Below, in pieces: positions 52,495-61,381 of a stretch of 64,000 nucleotides of DNA (positions are counted from its first letter, which is position 1; each line of letters starts with the position of its first letter). Source of the DNA: Roseobacter cerasinus (GTDB lineage Bacteria; Pseudomonadota; Alphaproteobacteria; Rhodobacterales; Rhodobacteraceae). Location of the stretch: assembly GCF_009811755.1 (NCBI RefSeq), contig NZ_BLIV01000002.1, forward strand, positions 55,001 to 119,000, in the 5' to 3' direction. Position numbers and translations under genes: made by a program. The notes under the pieces are model-generated. The model was given only the letters and a program-made list of their open reading frames with translations. It was not told the DNA's origin and searched no databases.

Positions 52495-53474
52495 CGAAGG
52501 TCCTCATCTTGGGCGGAGGCGGTATGGTGGGCCAAAAGCTCGCCGCCCGCCTGATCGCCCAAGGGTTGACCGACCATCGCGATCTGGACATCACGCTCTT
52601 TGACGTGAGCTTCCCGGCTGACGCGGTGCAAGGCCCCTCGCGGCAAACGGGCAATCTGGCCGACCCGGCCACCGCCAAGGCACTCGCTGCCAGCCGCCCG
52701 GACATTGTGTTCCATCTTGCCGCGATCGTCTCCGGCGACGCGGAGCAGAATTTCTCGAAAGGTTGGGACATCAACATGATGTCCATGTGGCACCTGCTGG
52801 AGGCCTTTCGGGCAGAGCATGACGCCTCGGGCGGCAGCTATCGTTCGCGCATCGTGTTCACCTCTTCCATCGCGGTCTTCGGCGGGCCTTTCCCGGAGAA
52901 GATCGGTGATGAGTTCCTGTCTGCGCCGCAAACAAGCTATGGCGCGCAGAAAGCGGCCTGCGAGCTGATGTTGACTGATTTCAGCCGCAAGGGGTTTGTC
53001 GACGGGCTGTCGCTGCGCCTGCCGACGATCTGCGTGCGGCCTGGCAGGCCGAACCTTGCCGCCTCCTCTTTTTTCTCCGGGATCATCCGCGAGCCGCTGA
53101 ACGGGCAGGAAGCGATCCTGCCGGTGGCGGATACGGTACGGCACTGGCACGCCTCACCCAAATCGGCGGCGGGTTTCCTTGTGCATGCGGCCACGCTGGA
53201 CGCCAACCGGCTGGAGGGGCGTCGCGCTCTGAACCTGCCGGGGCTAAGCTGCACCGTCGCTGAACAAATCGAAGCCCTGCGCCGCGCCGCCGGACAACAG
53301 GCCGTGGATCTGATCAAGCCCGTCCCTGACGAGGCCATCATAACCATGGTCGCGGGCTGGCCGCGCAACTTTGACCCCGCCCGCGCCATGGCCCTCGGCT
53401 TCCGCGCCGAAAGCACCTTTGATGAGATCATCGAGACCTATATCGCGGAGGATTTGCCCAAAACCTCGGGCTGA
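52491..53474 (+). CDS. denD: NAD-dependent epimerase/dehydratase, D-erythronate dehydrogenase-like
   Basis: A 327-residue extended SDR. The cofactor motif GGGGMVGQKLAARL, the SGDAE-type FHLAAIVSGDAEQNF, the catalytic FTSSIAVFGGPFP and YGAQKAACE, and RLPTICVRPGRPNLAASSFFSGIIREPLNGQ with VRHWHASPKSA are all like DenD, which oxidises D-erythronate to 2-oxo-erythronate in four-carbon acid-sugar catabolism. The usual partners OtnK and OtnC are not in this window. Its 3' end overlaps the convergent GntR gene by 37 bases. Confidence 0.88.
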   Translation: MTKVLILGGGGMVGQKLAARLIAQGLTDHRDLDITLFDVSFPADAVQGPSRQTGNLADPATAKALAASRPDIVFHLAAIVSGDAEQNFSKGWDINMMSMWHLLEAFRAEHDASGGSYRSRIVFTSSIAVFGGPFPEKIGDEFLSAPQTSYGAQKAACELMLTDFSRKGFVDGLSLRLPTICVRPGRPNLAASSFFSGIIREPLNGQEAILPVADTVRHWHASPKSAAGFLVHAATLDANRLEGRRALNLPGLSCTVAEQIEALRRAAGQQAVDLIKPVPDEAIITMVAGWPRNFDPARAMALGFRAESTFDEIIETYIAEDLPKTSG

Positions 53475-54127
53475 GCCTTGCGTGGGACCGGTCGCGTCAG
53501 ATTGCGGGCCAGATGGTCATTCACGCAGACGCGCATCAGGTCCTCATTGCGTTGCAAGGCGGCATCCAGAATCGCCTGATGCTCGCGAATATTCTCCGGA
53601 AAGTAGCCGTAATTCGTCTCTGCCGAGACGAGTTGCTGGCGGAACTGTTCGTAAATTACCGCGTGCGTACGCTTGAGCAATGCAGAGCCGCATGCATCGA
53701 TGAGGGTCTCGTGAAACTCCTGTTCGGCGCGGCTCCAGAGGCCCAGCAGGGGAATCAGATCGCCCGAACTGCGCACACGGGTTTCGATGTGAGACAACTT
53801 GTGGTGGGCCGCTGTCAGCCGCGACTCCCACTCCACGCCCCCCATGCGGATCGACAGGCAAGCGCCCTCCGTCTCCAGCAAAATGCGCATATGAGTCAGG
53901 TCGTGCTGACGTTCAACTGACTGATAAGGAGAGCGGAATCCGCGTTGCTCCTGAAAATCAACGAGGCCCACGGTGGACAGGCGGAACAGCACTTCACGCA
54001 CGGTGCTGGCAGAGCAATTGTAATCATGGCGTAGCTTTTCCGCCCGCAGTTTGTTACCATATCCAAACTCACCGGTGATCAGCCGATGGCGCATATCATC
54101 AAAGATATCGGCGTCGTGTCCGCTCAT
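53438..54127 (-). CDS. GntR-family transcriptional regulator, FadR/FCD subfamily
   Basis: A 229-residue regulator. The N-terminal winged helix (about 6-70) contains YNCSASTVREVLFRLSTVGLVDFQEQRGFR; the C-terminal FCD domain (about 85-210) contains metal-binding histidines in FHETLIDACGS and NIREHQAILDA with HL at the end. FCD regulators commonly bind sugar acids or other organic acids. It sits between the two operons and the dctP promoter and probably controls both. GGGAGGTCTCAC precedes the ATG. Confidence 0.93.
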   Translation of the reverse strand: MSGHDADIFDDMRHRLITGEFGYGNKLRAEKLRHDYNCSASTVREVLFRLSTVGLVDFQEQRGFRSPYQSVERQHDLTHMRILLETEGACLSIRMGGVEWESRLTAAHHKLSHIETRVRSSGDLIPLLGLWSRAEQEFHETLIDACGSALLKRTHAVIYEQFRQQLVSAETNYGYFPENIREHQAILDAALQRNEDLMRVCVNDHLARNLTRPVPRKAQPEVLGKSSAI

Positions 54128-54180
54128 GTGAGACCTCCCAATCCACCACAAGCGTTACGTGTAAAAATTCGAAAATCAAA

Positions 54181-54195
54181 GAAAATATCGAAATT
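54181..54195 (+). promoter_or_regulatory. AT-rich motif upstream of dctP and the GntR gene
   Basis: GAAAATATCGAAATT, identical to the minus strand at 51235-51249. It lies in a strikingly AT-rich stretch (54160-54220) of the 190-base divergent intergenic region, between the GntR start and the dctP start. It may be a GntR binding site or part of the dctP promoter. Confidence 0.4.
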
Positions 54196-54317
54196 CTGGA
54201 AAAATAAAATATTTTCTTGCTTGCCGCACCGTCCTCAGCCTAACGTCCTTGCAGCGTAAGTACGACCGGGGCGCAGAGCCCTGACCAAATTGTGCGCTCA
54301 ACGTCTGGGAGGACAAC

Positions 54318-55340
54318 ATGAAACTTATCAAGAAGGCGGCGACCGCTGCCGCTATGGCAGCGCTGGCTGCGTCGACTGCGTTCACCGCGTCGGCCGACAC
54401 CACCAAGCTGCGCATCCAAACTCACTACGCTCCTGAAACGGTCTCCGGCAAACTCGCCGCGCAATACATGCAAGACATTCAGGACATGTCCAATGGCGAG
54501 ATCGAGGTGGAGATGTTCTATTCCTCCTCCGTCGTCAAATCGGTTGAGACATTTGATGCAGCATCGACCGGCATTCTCGACTGTGACATGACCGGCGGCG
54601 GCTATCAAACCGGCAAGAACTCCGCCTTCCAGTTCGTGGGCGACATCATGGGTGGCTACGACACGCCTTACCAACAGCTGAGCTGGCTGTATTTCGGTGG
54701 CGGCAAGGAAGCTGCGGCCCCGCTTTACAACAAATACGGCATGGAGCTGATCGGTTGGTGGGTTTACGGGCAGGAAAGCTTTGCCTCCTCCAAGCCCATC
54801 GCATCTGTGGAAGACTTCAAAGACTGGAAGTTCCGCTCACCCCCCGGCATGCAGACCATCATCTTCGAAAAGCTGGGCGCCTCGCCCATCGTGATGGACT
54901 TCACCGAGATCTTCACCGCGCTTGAGACCGGCATCATCGACGGGGCCGACGCCTCCGGTCTCGCCAACAACGTGGGCCTAGGTCTCTATGACATCGTCAA
55001 GCACGCCAACTTCCCCGGCTTCCACTCAATGCCGTCGGACCACCTGGCCTGCAACAAGGCGGTCTTTGACGCGATGCCCGCGCATCACCAGAAGATCATG
55101 AAGGTGGCGATGGAAGCGCTGGCGCTGCGCACGGCCCTGACGTTCGAGAAGAAGAACGCCGAAGCCGCCGCGCAGCTGCGTGAGCAGGGCGTGACCCTGT
55201 CGCAGTGGTCCACAGAGGAACTGAACAAGTTCCGTGCCGCAGCACAGTCCGCCTGGGCTGAGTTTGCCGACACACCGGAAGCCAAGGCGCTGGTCGAGTC
55301 GCACCTGGCCTACCTCGATCAGCTGGGTCTCAAGCAGTAA
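54318..55340 (+). CDS. dctP: TRAP transporter substrate-binding protein DctP
   Basis: A 340-residue periplasmic binding protein with a Sec signal (1-27, cleavage after ASA). DctP-family features include LRIQTHYAPETVSGKLAAQYMQDI, the KFRSPPGMQTIIFEKLGASPIVM segment with the substrate-binding arginine near residue 174, and ALETGIIDGADASG. It captures an organic acid, most likely a sugar acid given the neighbours. GGGAGGACAAC precedes the ATG. A strong terminator 15 bases after the stop separates it from dctQ. Confidence 0.95.
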   Translation: MKLIKKAATAAAMAALAASTAFTASADTTKLRIQTHYAPETVSGKLAAQYMQDIQDMSNGEIEVEMFYSSSVVKSVETFDAASTGILDCDMTGGGYQTGKNSAFQFVGDIMGGYDTPYQQLSWLYFGGGKEAAAPLYNKYGMELIGWWVYGQESFASSKPIASVEDFKDWKFRSPPGMQTIIFEKLGASPIVMDFTEIFTALETGIIDGADASGLANNVGLGLYDIVKHANFPGFHSMPSDHLACNKAVFDAMPAHHQKIMKVAMEALALRTALTFEKKNAEAAAQLREQGVTLSQWSTEELNKFRAAAQSAWAEFADTPEAKALVESHLAYLDQLGLKQ

Positions 55341-55355
55341 GCTGACCTGACGCAC

Positions 55356-55386
55356 GACCCCGCCCGATCTGGGCGGGGTCTTTTTT
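55356..55386 (+). terminator. Intra-operon terminator between dctP and dctQ
   Basis: Perfect ten-pair stem, GACCCCGCCC (55356-55365) and GGGCGGGGTC (55371-55380), loop GATCT, followed by six T residues. A partly read-through terminator at this place would give more binding protein than permease. Confidence 0.93.
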
Positions 55387-55430
55387 GTCCCGGGCCGGGG
55401 CATCAGAAAACGGCCCCGTGGGGAGACATC

Positions 55431-56336
55431 ATGCAGGAAAAATCCGGAAGCCTGATTGAATGGCTGGTGCCGCTGGCCTTCATCTTTTGCGCAGGCTGGG
55501 TTACCTGGCACATGCCGGCCTTCACCCTGACCTGGGCCAAGCCCGAAGACCCCTCGCAATATGACAAGCTTTCCGCGCTGTTTGCCCGCGCGGATATCAC
55601 CCCCAACATGACGGGCCTCTTTGGAGGCTATGCCGATGCGGGTGACTGGCTAGCGCTGATCCTGATCCCGATCCTGGCCTGGATCGGCATGCGCACCGTA
55701 CGCCGCGCGCCTATGGAGTTCGAAAGCTGGCGTGCGATTGACCGCCTGGCCGTGTTCATCGGGCGCGTGACCATGATGCTGGTCGTGGTGCTCTGCAGCG
55801 TGATGATTTACGAGGTCATCTTGCGCTATGTCTTTGAGCGCCCGACGCTTTGGGCCAATGAGCTGTCGCTCTGGCTCGCAGGCTTTGTGTTCCTCTGCGC
55901 CGGACTTTATGCCATGCAACAGCGCAGCCATATTCGCATCTTCCTGCTCTACGACATGCTGCCGCGCGCGCTGCAACGCACCTGCGACTGCATCTCGACC
56001 GCGATGATCGTGATCTTTGCCTTCTTCCTGTTCTATGGCGGCTATGGCGAGGCCTTCGACAAGTTCTACCGGTGGGAGACCTTCGGCACCGTCTTTGACC
56101 CGCCCATTCCCGCCACGCTGAAACCCATGGTGCTGGTTGTGGTGGCACTCGTGGCGGTGCAGGCAATCATCAACCTCATTTCCGATTGGCACGCCGAGCC
56201 GGTGATTCACACCGCTGCCGACGACATTGACCAGGACGAGCTTGAAAAGCTCAAAGCCGCCGTGGGCAGTGACGGCACCGCTGGGCTCGACGTGACGCGC
56301 GGCGCCATCCAATCCAACACATACAAGGCAGACTGA
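55431..56336 (+). CDS. dctQ: TRAP transporter small permease DctQ, extended
   Basis: A 301-residue permease subunit, clearly longer than the usual 160-200 residues. An extra N-terminal helix (about 9-28) and a soluble segment (28-75) precede the normal helices (about 78-93, 105-135, 145-160, 180-205, 225-245). DctQ features are VILRYVFERPTLWANELSLWLAGFVFLCAGLYAMQQRSHIRI. A hydrophilic C-terminal tail of about 50 residues follows. Its stop shares a base with the dctM start. Confidence 0.92.
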   Translation: MQEKSGSLIEWLVPLAFIFCAGWVTWHMPAFTLTWAKPEDPSQYDKLSALFARADITPNMTGLFGGYADAGDWLALILIPILAWIGMRTVRRAPMEFESWRAIDRLAVFIGRVTMMLVVVLCSVMIYEVILRYVFERPTLWANELSLWLAGFVFLCAGLYAMQQRSHIRIFLLYDMLPRALQRTCDCISTAMIVIFAFFLFYGGYGEAFDKFYRWETFGTVFDPPIPATLKPMVLVVVALVAVQAIINLISDWHAEPVIHTAADDIDQDELEKLKAAVGSDGTAGLDVTRGAIQSNTYKAD

Positions 56337-57961
56337 TGGATATCGGAACGATCTCACTGGTCCTCATGCTGGGCCTCATTTTGCTGCTCGCCATCGGCAT
56401 GCCGCTGGGCTTTGCCTCGGCCATCCTCGCGGTTGGCGTGCTGGTCATGAAGTTCGAGCCGCAGCTTCTGACCGCGCCTTGGACCTTTGGCGACGGCATC
56501 CTGACCGGGCGTCCCGGCTCCGGCCCACTCAATATTCTCGCGCAACGAATATACGGGCTCTTAACGGACTATGTCCTCATATCGATCCCGCTGTTCATCT
56601 TCATGGCGGCGCTGTTGGAACGCTCCGGCATTGCGAAGGATATGTATTCCTCGCTGAATGTCTGGCTCAACCGCACGCGCGGCGGCATCGCCATTGTGAC
56701 CTCCATCATGGCGGTGATCATGGCCGCGATGTCCGGCATCATCGGCGGCGAAGTCGTTCTGCTGGGCCTGATCGCCCTGCCGCAGATGCTGCGGCTGGGG
56801 TACAACCAGAACCTCGCCATCGGCACAATCTGCGCCTCCGGCTCCCTCGGCACCATGATCCCGCCGTCGATTGTCTTGATCATCTATGGGCTGATCACCG
56901 AGACCTCGATCAAGGCGCTTTTCACAGCATCCTTCCTGCCCGGGTTCATGCTGGCCAGCTTCATCATCATCTATATCATCATCCGCACCCAGCTGCGCCC
57001 CGAAGACGCGCCCCTGCCGGAACCGATTGAAGGCGAACCTTACGGCATGGAAAAGGCCAAGCTCTTCGGCGCGTTCCTTTGTGTGCTGGTGGCTGGCTTC
57101 TCGACCGTGCTTTTCCTGCGGGCTGCTTTCTTTGAATTCAGCGGTCAGAACGCAAGCAACACCGGTGAAGCCTTCGCCTATGGCACCGCTGACTGGCTGC
57201 CTTGGTTCGGCGGCGCAGTTGTTCTTGCCTTCATTCTAATGTTTGGCGTGCTGGGCCGCGCCCGCACCGCGCTTGGCTGGCAGCTCGGGAAGGGTCTTGT
57301 TGCCCCCATCGTGGTCATCGGCGTTGTTATGGGCTCGATCTACGGCGGCATTACCGGCATCACCGAAGCCGCGGGCATGGGCGCGCTCGCCGTGCTCATC
57401 ATCGCCATCTTCCGCGGCGAGGCGTCGTTTGAACTGGTCTGGGACAGCCTGATGCGCACGCTGAAATCCACAGGAACGATCATCTGGGTGACCATCGGCG
57501 CCACCGCCCTGGCGGGTGCCTACACCATCGCAGGCGGGCCCACTTACGTGGCCGATTTCATAGTCGGCTCCGAGCTGCCCACCATGGGCATCATCCTGAT
57601 GATGATGCTGATCCTCTTGTTCATGGGCGCCTTCATGGATTGGGTCGGTATCGTGCTGCTGATCATCCCGGTCTTCCTGCCCATCGTCCAACGCCTGCCC
57701 ATCGAGGAGATCGGTCTTTTCGGCGAGTTGAACCCGCGCCACGTGGCGATCTGGTTCGGCGTGGTCTTCTGTATGAACATGCAGGTGAGCTTCCTGTCGC
57801 CGCCCTTTGGGCCTGCCGCCTTTTACCTGAAATCCGTGGCGCCACCGCACATCAGCTTGACAGACATCTTCAAAGGGTTTCTGCCCTTTATCGGGATCCA
57901 GCTCTGCGCGCTCTCCGTGCTGCTGATCTGGCCACCCATCGTCACGCTTCTCTTACCGTAA
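56336..57961 (+). CDS. dctM: TRAP transporter large permease DctM, with inserted loop
   Basis: A 541-residue large permease, against about 425-430 usually. The first half has FIFMAALLERSGIAKDMYSSLNVWL, MSGIIGGEVVLLGLIALPQM and GTICASGSLGTMIPPSIVLIIYG. Then an insertion of about 100 residues (near 225-325) carries two additional helices. The second half has GGITGITEAAGMGALAVL and the terminal SPPFGPAAFYLKSVAP. It forms the sodium-driven path with DctQ. Insertions of this sort occur in a subset of marine DctM proteins. Confidence 0.93.
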   Translation: MDIGTISLVLMLGLILLLAIGMPLGFASAILAVGVLVMKFEPQLLTAPWTFGDGILTGRPGSGPLNILAQRIYGLLTDYVLISIPLFIFMAALLERSGIAKDMYSSLNVWLNRTRGGIAIVTSIMAVIMAAMSGIIGGEVVLLGLIALPQMLRLGYNQNLAIGTICASGSLGTMIPPSIVLIIYGLITETSIKALFTASFLPGFMLASFIIIYIIIRTQLRPEDAPLPEPIEGEPYGMEKAKLFGAFLCVLVAGFSTVLFLRAAFFEFSGQNASNTGEAFAYGTADWLPWFGGAVVLAFILMFGVLGRARTALGWQLGKGLVAPIVVIGVVMGSIYGGITGITEAAGMGALAVLIIAIFRGEASFELVWDSLMRTLKSTGTIIWVTIGATALAGAYTIAGGPTYVADFIVGSELPTMGIILMMMLILLFMGAFMDWVGIVLLIIPVFLPIVQRLPIEEIGLFGELNPRHVAIWFGVVFCMNMQVSFLSPPFGPAAFYLKSVAPPHISLTDIFKGFLPFIGIQLCALSVLLIWPPIVTLLLP

Positions 57962-57970
57962 GGACATCCC

Positions 57971-59479
57971 ATGGACACCGTCCGCCTCGACCCTTCGGAC
58001 AATGTGGTCACCGCCACCCGGGCACTTGAGGTTGGTGTCGCGGTAGAGGGGGTGCAGACCTGCGCGCTCATCCCCTCCGGCCACAAGATCGCCACACAGG
58101 CGATTGCGAAAGGTGCAGCCATCCGCAAGTACGCGCAAGTCATCGGCTATGCGGGTGACGACATCGCGCCCGGCGATCACGTGCACACCCAGAACGTCGA
58201 ATTCCGGAATACGGATGCGGAGTATGACTTCTCAACCGATCTGCGCCCCGTAACCCCGGTGCCCGAGGAGCAGCGCGACAGCTTCATGGGCTACCGCCGC
58301 GAGGGCGGCCAGGTGGGCACGCGCAACTACGTGGCGATTGTCACATCCGTCAATTGCTCCGCCACCGCCGCGCGCATGATCGCCGCGCATTTCACGCCGG
58401 AGGTGCTCAGCCACTACCCCAACGTCGATGGCGTTGTGGCTTTCGTGCACGGCACGGGCTGCGGCATGGCGGGGGATGGCGACGGGTTCGAGGCGCTGCA
58501 GCGGGTCATGTGGGGCTATGCGCGCCACCCCAACCACGCCGCCGTGCTTATGGTGGGGTTAGGCTGCGAGATGAACCAGATCGACTGGCTGCTCGACGCC
58601 TATGGCCTCAAGCAAGGCCCGACCTTCCAGGTCATGAACATCCAGAACGTGGCTGGCCTGCGCCGCACCATCGACCTCGGCATCCAGAAAATCGAAGCGA
58701 TGCTGCCCATCGCCAATGCGGCCACGCGCACCCCATGCCCGGCCTCTGAACTCAAAGTCGCCTTGCAGTGCGGCGGCTCCGACGCCTGGTCGGGTATCAC
58801 CGCGAACCCCGCTCTGGGCTACGCCTGCGACCTGCTCGCCGCCCAGGGCGGCACCGGCGTGCTGGCCGAGACGCCCGAAATCTACGGCGCAGAACACCTG
58901 CTCACCCGCCGCGCGACCGACCGCGCCACCGGCGACAAGCTGGTCGGCCTGATCAAATGGTGGGAGGACTACACCGCCCGCAACAAGGGTTCGATGGACA
59001 ACAACCCCTCCCCCGGAAACAAGGCGGGCGGGCTCACCACCATCCTCGAAAAGTCGCTTGGTGCCGCGGCCAAGGGGGGCACCTCGCCTCTTATGGGCGT
59101 CTACAAATACGCCGAACCGGTCACGGCGCGCGGTTTCACCTTTATGGACAGCCCCGGCTATGACCCGGCCTCCGTCACCGGGCAGATCGCGGGGGGCTGC
59201 AATCTGGTGTGCTTCACCACCGGGCGCGGCTCGGCATTTGGCTCCAAACCTGCCCCCACCATAAAGGTGGCCACAAACTCCGCCATGGCCAAGCGCATGA
59301 CCGAGGATATGGACATTGACGCAGGCACCATCCTGACCGAAGGCACCACCGTCGAGGAGAAAGGCCGCGAGATCTATGAGACCTTCCTGCGTGTGGCCTC
59401 CGGCGAGATGAGCAAATCCGAAGCGCAGGGCTTGGGCGACTATGAATTTGTGCCCTGGCAAATCGGGGCGGTGATGTGA
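57971..59479 (+). CDS. UxaA/GarD-family sugar-acid dehydratase (altronate dehydratase-like)
   Basis: A 502-residue protein: an N-terminal SAF domain (about 10-80, ALEVGVAVEGVQTCALIPSGHKIATQAI) and the catalytic UxaA/galactarate dehydratase domain, with GYRREGGQVGTRNYVAIV, HGTGCGM, GLGCEMNQID, LQCGGSDAWSGITANPALG, and TGRGSAFGSKPAPTIKVATN. It uses iron to dehydrate an aldonate or aldarate to its 2-keto-3-deoxy form. E. coli UxaA acts on D-altronate; the substrate here is open. It follows dctM by nine bases and overlaps the next gene. Confidence 0.92.
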   Translation: MDTVRLDPSDNVVTATRALEVGVAVEGVQTCALIPSGHKIATQAIAKGAAIRKYAQVIGYAGDDIAPGDHVHTQNVEFRNTDAEYDFSTDLRPVTPVPEEQRDSFMGYRREGGQVGTRNYVAIVTSVNCSATAARMIAAHFTPEVLSHYPNVDGVVAFVHGTGCGMAGDGDGFEALQRVMWGYARHPNHAAVLMVGLGCEMNQIDWLLDAYGLKQGPTFQVMNIQNVAGLRRTIDLGIQKIEAMLPIANAATRTPCPASELKVALQCGGSDAWSGITANPALGYACDLLAAQGGTGVLAETPEIYGAEHLLTRRATDRATGDKLVGLIKWWEDYTARNKGSMDNNPSPGNKAGGLTTILEKSLGAAAKGGTSPLMGVYKYAEPVTARGFTFMDSPGYDPASVTGQIAGGCNLVCFTTGRGSAFGSKPAPTIKVATNSAMAKRMTEDMDIDAGTILTEGTTVEEKGREIYETFLRVASGEMSKSEAQGLGDYEFVPWQIGAVM

Positions 59480-60480
59480 GCCGCATTCTCGTCGTTGGCG
59501 GCGGGCTCATCGGCATCCGCCATCTGAAGGCTGTGGCCGCAAACGCGCGCTGCACGCTTGTTGGGCTGGTCGACCCAGACACCAATATCACGGTGGACTG
59601 CCCACGCTTTGCCGATATGAGCGAGGTGCCGGACCCGGTGGATGGCGTGATCCTCGCCACGCCCACGCATCTGCATGCCGAGCACGGGCGCTACGCCGCC
59701 TGGCGCGGCTGGCCCATGCTCATCGAAAAGCCGGTGACCGAAGACCTCACCCAGGCCCGCGGCTTGCACAAGGCGATCAAGGCGGCCAAGGTCGCATCGC
59801 TCGTCGGCCACCACCGCCGCTACCACGCCCCCGTGCAGCAGCTGAAATCGCTGCTGGCCAATGGCGCCATCGGCCAGCCCGTCACCGCCAGCCTGATCTG
59901 GGCCATGCGCAAACCCGATGCCTATTTCAAGGACAACTGGCGCAGCGCACATGGCACCCCGGTGTTGCTGAACCTCGTGCATGACATCGACCTGCTGCGC
60001 TTCACTCTGGGCGAGATCACCGGCGCGGCGGCCCTGCGCGGGCGCGGCCAGCGCGGCGAGACCCGCGTCGAAAGCGGCGCCGTGGCCCTGTCGTTCGAGA
60101 GCGGCGCCACGGGCACCATCAGCTTTGCCGACACGGCGCCCTCCCCCTGGGGGTTTGAGGCAGGCACGGGCGAAAACCCCAACGTCGGCACGACAGGGCA
60201 GGATATGCTCTGGATCACCGGCACCCGCGGGGCGATCAGCTTCCCCTCCATGACCCTCTGGTCCGGTCAGGACTGGTCGCGCCCCGCCGAGCAAGTGCCT
60301 TTCACCCGCGCCGAAAACGCGAAACCGCCGCTCGACGCCCAGCTCGACCACTTCCTCGACGTGATCCAAGGCGCCACACCGCTCATAGACGTGGCAGATG
60401 CCACCCGCACCCTCGATATCGCGCTGCAGATTGAAGACCAACTGCAACAGCGCACCCCAGCCCCTACCGTACATTCATAA
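59476..60480 (+). CDS. Gfo/Idh/MocA-family oxidoreductase
   Basis: A 334-residue NAD(P)-dependent dehydrogenase with the N-terminal Rossmann motif VVGGGLIGIRHLKAV, the EKP motif in LIEKPVTEDL, HHRRYHAP, and the C-terminal GFO-like domain with the DIDLLRFTLGE catalytic aspartate/histidine region. Members oxidise sugars, inositols or aldonates. The start is GTG, overlapping the stop of the UxaA-type gene (GTGA). It is the second enzyme of the TRAP operon. Confidence 0.92.
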   Translation: MSRILVVGGGLIGIRHLKAVAANARCTLVGLVDPDTNITVDCPRFADMSEVPDPVDGVILATPTHLHAEHGRYAAWRGWPMLIEKPVTEDLTQARGLHKAIKAAKVASLVGHHRRYHAPVQQLKSLLANGAIGQPVTASLIWAMRKPDAYFKDNWRSAHGTPVLLNLVHDIDLLRFTLGEITGAAALRGRGQRGETRVESGAVALSFESGATGTISFADTAPSPWGFEAGTGENPNVGTTGQDMLWITGTRGAISFPSMTLWSGQDWSRPAEQVPFTRAENAKPPLDAQLDHFLDVIQGATPLIDVADATRTLDIALQIEDQLQQRTPAPTVHS

Positions 60481-60492
60481 AGGAGACCTGAG

Positions 60493-61380
60493 ATGGCACA
60501 GCAAACAATCGGATTCATCGGGCTCGGGCTCATGGGCTCTGCCATGGTCGACCGGCTGATCGACAAGGGTTACGCGATGACCATCACCGCCAACCGCTCG
60601 CGCCCGCGCATCGACGCTGCCGTGGCGCGCGGAGCCACCGAGGTCGCCACCGCCCGCGACGTGGCCGCGGCCAGCGACATCGTGATGCTCTGCATGGACA
60701 CCAGCGACAGTGTGGAGTCGCGCATGCGCGGACCCGATGGCGTGATCGCGGGCCTGAAACCGGGTGCCGTGGTGATCGACTTCGGCACCTCGCTGCCCGG
60801 CAGCACGCGAACCCTGGGCGATGAGGTCGCCGCCGCCGGAGGCACCTATATGGACGCGCCGCTGGGCCGCACGCCGACCCATGCCAAAGACGGGCTGCTG
60901 AACATCATGGCCGCAGGTGAAAAATCCGCCTTCGACAAAGTCAAACCCGTGCTAGACGATCTGGGCGAAAACGTCTTCCACCTCGGCGCGCTTGGGTCGG
61001 GTCATACCATCAAGTTGATGAACAACTTTTTCGGCATGACTGTCGCCAATGCCATGGCCGAGGCCTTCGCCATGGCCGATGTGGCGGGCATCGACCGCCA
61101 ACAGCTTTACGATGTGATGGCGGCAGGCCCGCTGCATTCCGGCATGATGGATTTTGTCTCGGGCTACGGGCTCAGGGGCGACCCGAACCAGCTCGCCTTC
61201 GCGATCAAGAACGCCGCCAAGGACGTGGGCTACTACGCGAAAATGGCCGAAGACGCGGGCGTGGACAGCATCATGTCCAAATGCGCGCTGGGAGCGCTAC
61301 GCGAGGCGACCGAGACGGGCCATGGCGAGAACATGGTCAGCCAGATGATCGACTTCTACGCGCAGAAAATGAAGCCCTAG
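60493..61380 (+). CDS. Beta-hydroxyacid dehydrogenase (second copy in the island)
   Basis: A 295-residue 3-hydroxyisobutyrate-dehydrogenase family protein. It has the Rossmann motif IGFIGLGLMGSAMVDRLIDKG, the substrate loop DAPLGRTPTHAKDG instead of the common DAPVSGG, and catalytic lysine in TIKLMNNFF. The changed loop sets it apart from its paralogue at 51607, so it should act on a different substrate. AAAGGAGAC lies before the ATG. It follows the Gfo/Idh gene by 12 bases. Confidence 0.92.
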   Translation: MAQQTIGFIGLGLMGSAMVDRLIDKGYAMTITANRSRPRIDAAVARGATEVATARDVAAASDIVMLCMDTSDSVESRMRGPDGVIAGLKPGAVVIDFGTSLPGSTRTLGDEVAAAGGTYMDAPLGRTPTHAKDGLLNIMAAGEKSAFDKVKPVLDDLGENVFHLGALGSGHTIKLMNNFFGMTVANAMAEAFAMADVAGIDRQQLYDVMAAGPLHSGMMDFVSGYGLRGDPNQLAFAIKNAAKDVGYYAKMAEDAGVDSIMSKCALGALREATETGHGENMVSQMIDFYAQKMKP

Positions 61381-61381
61381 C

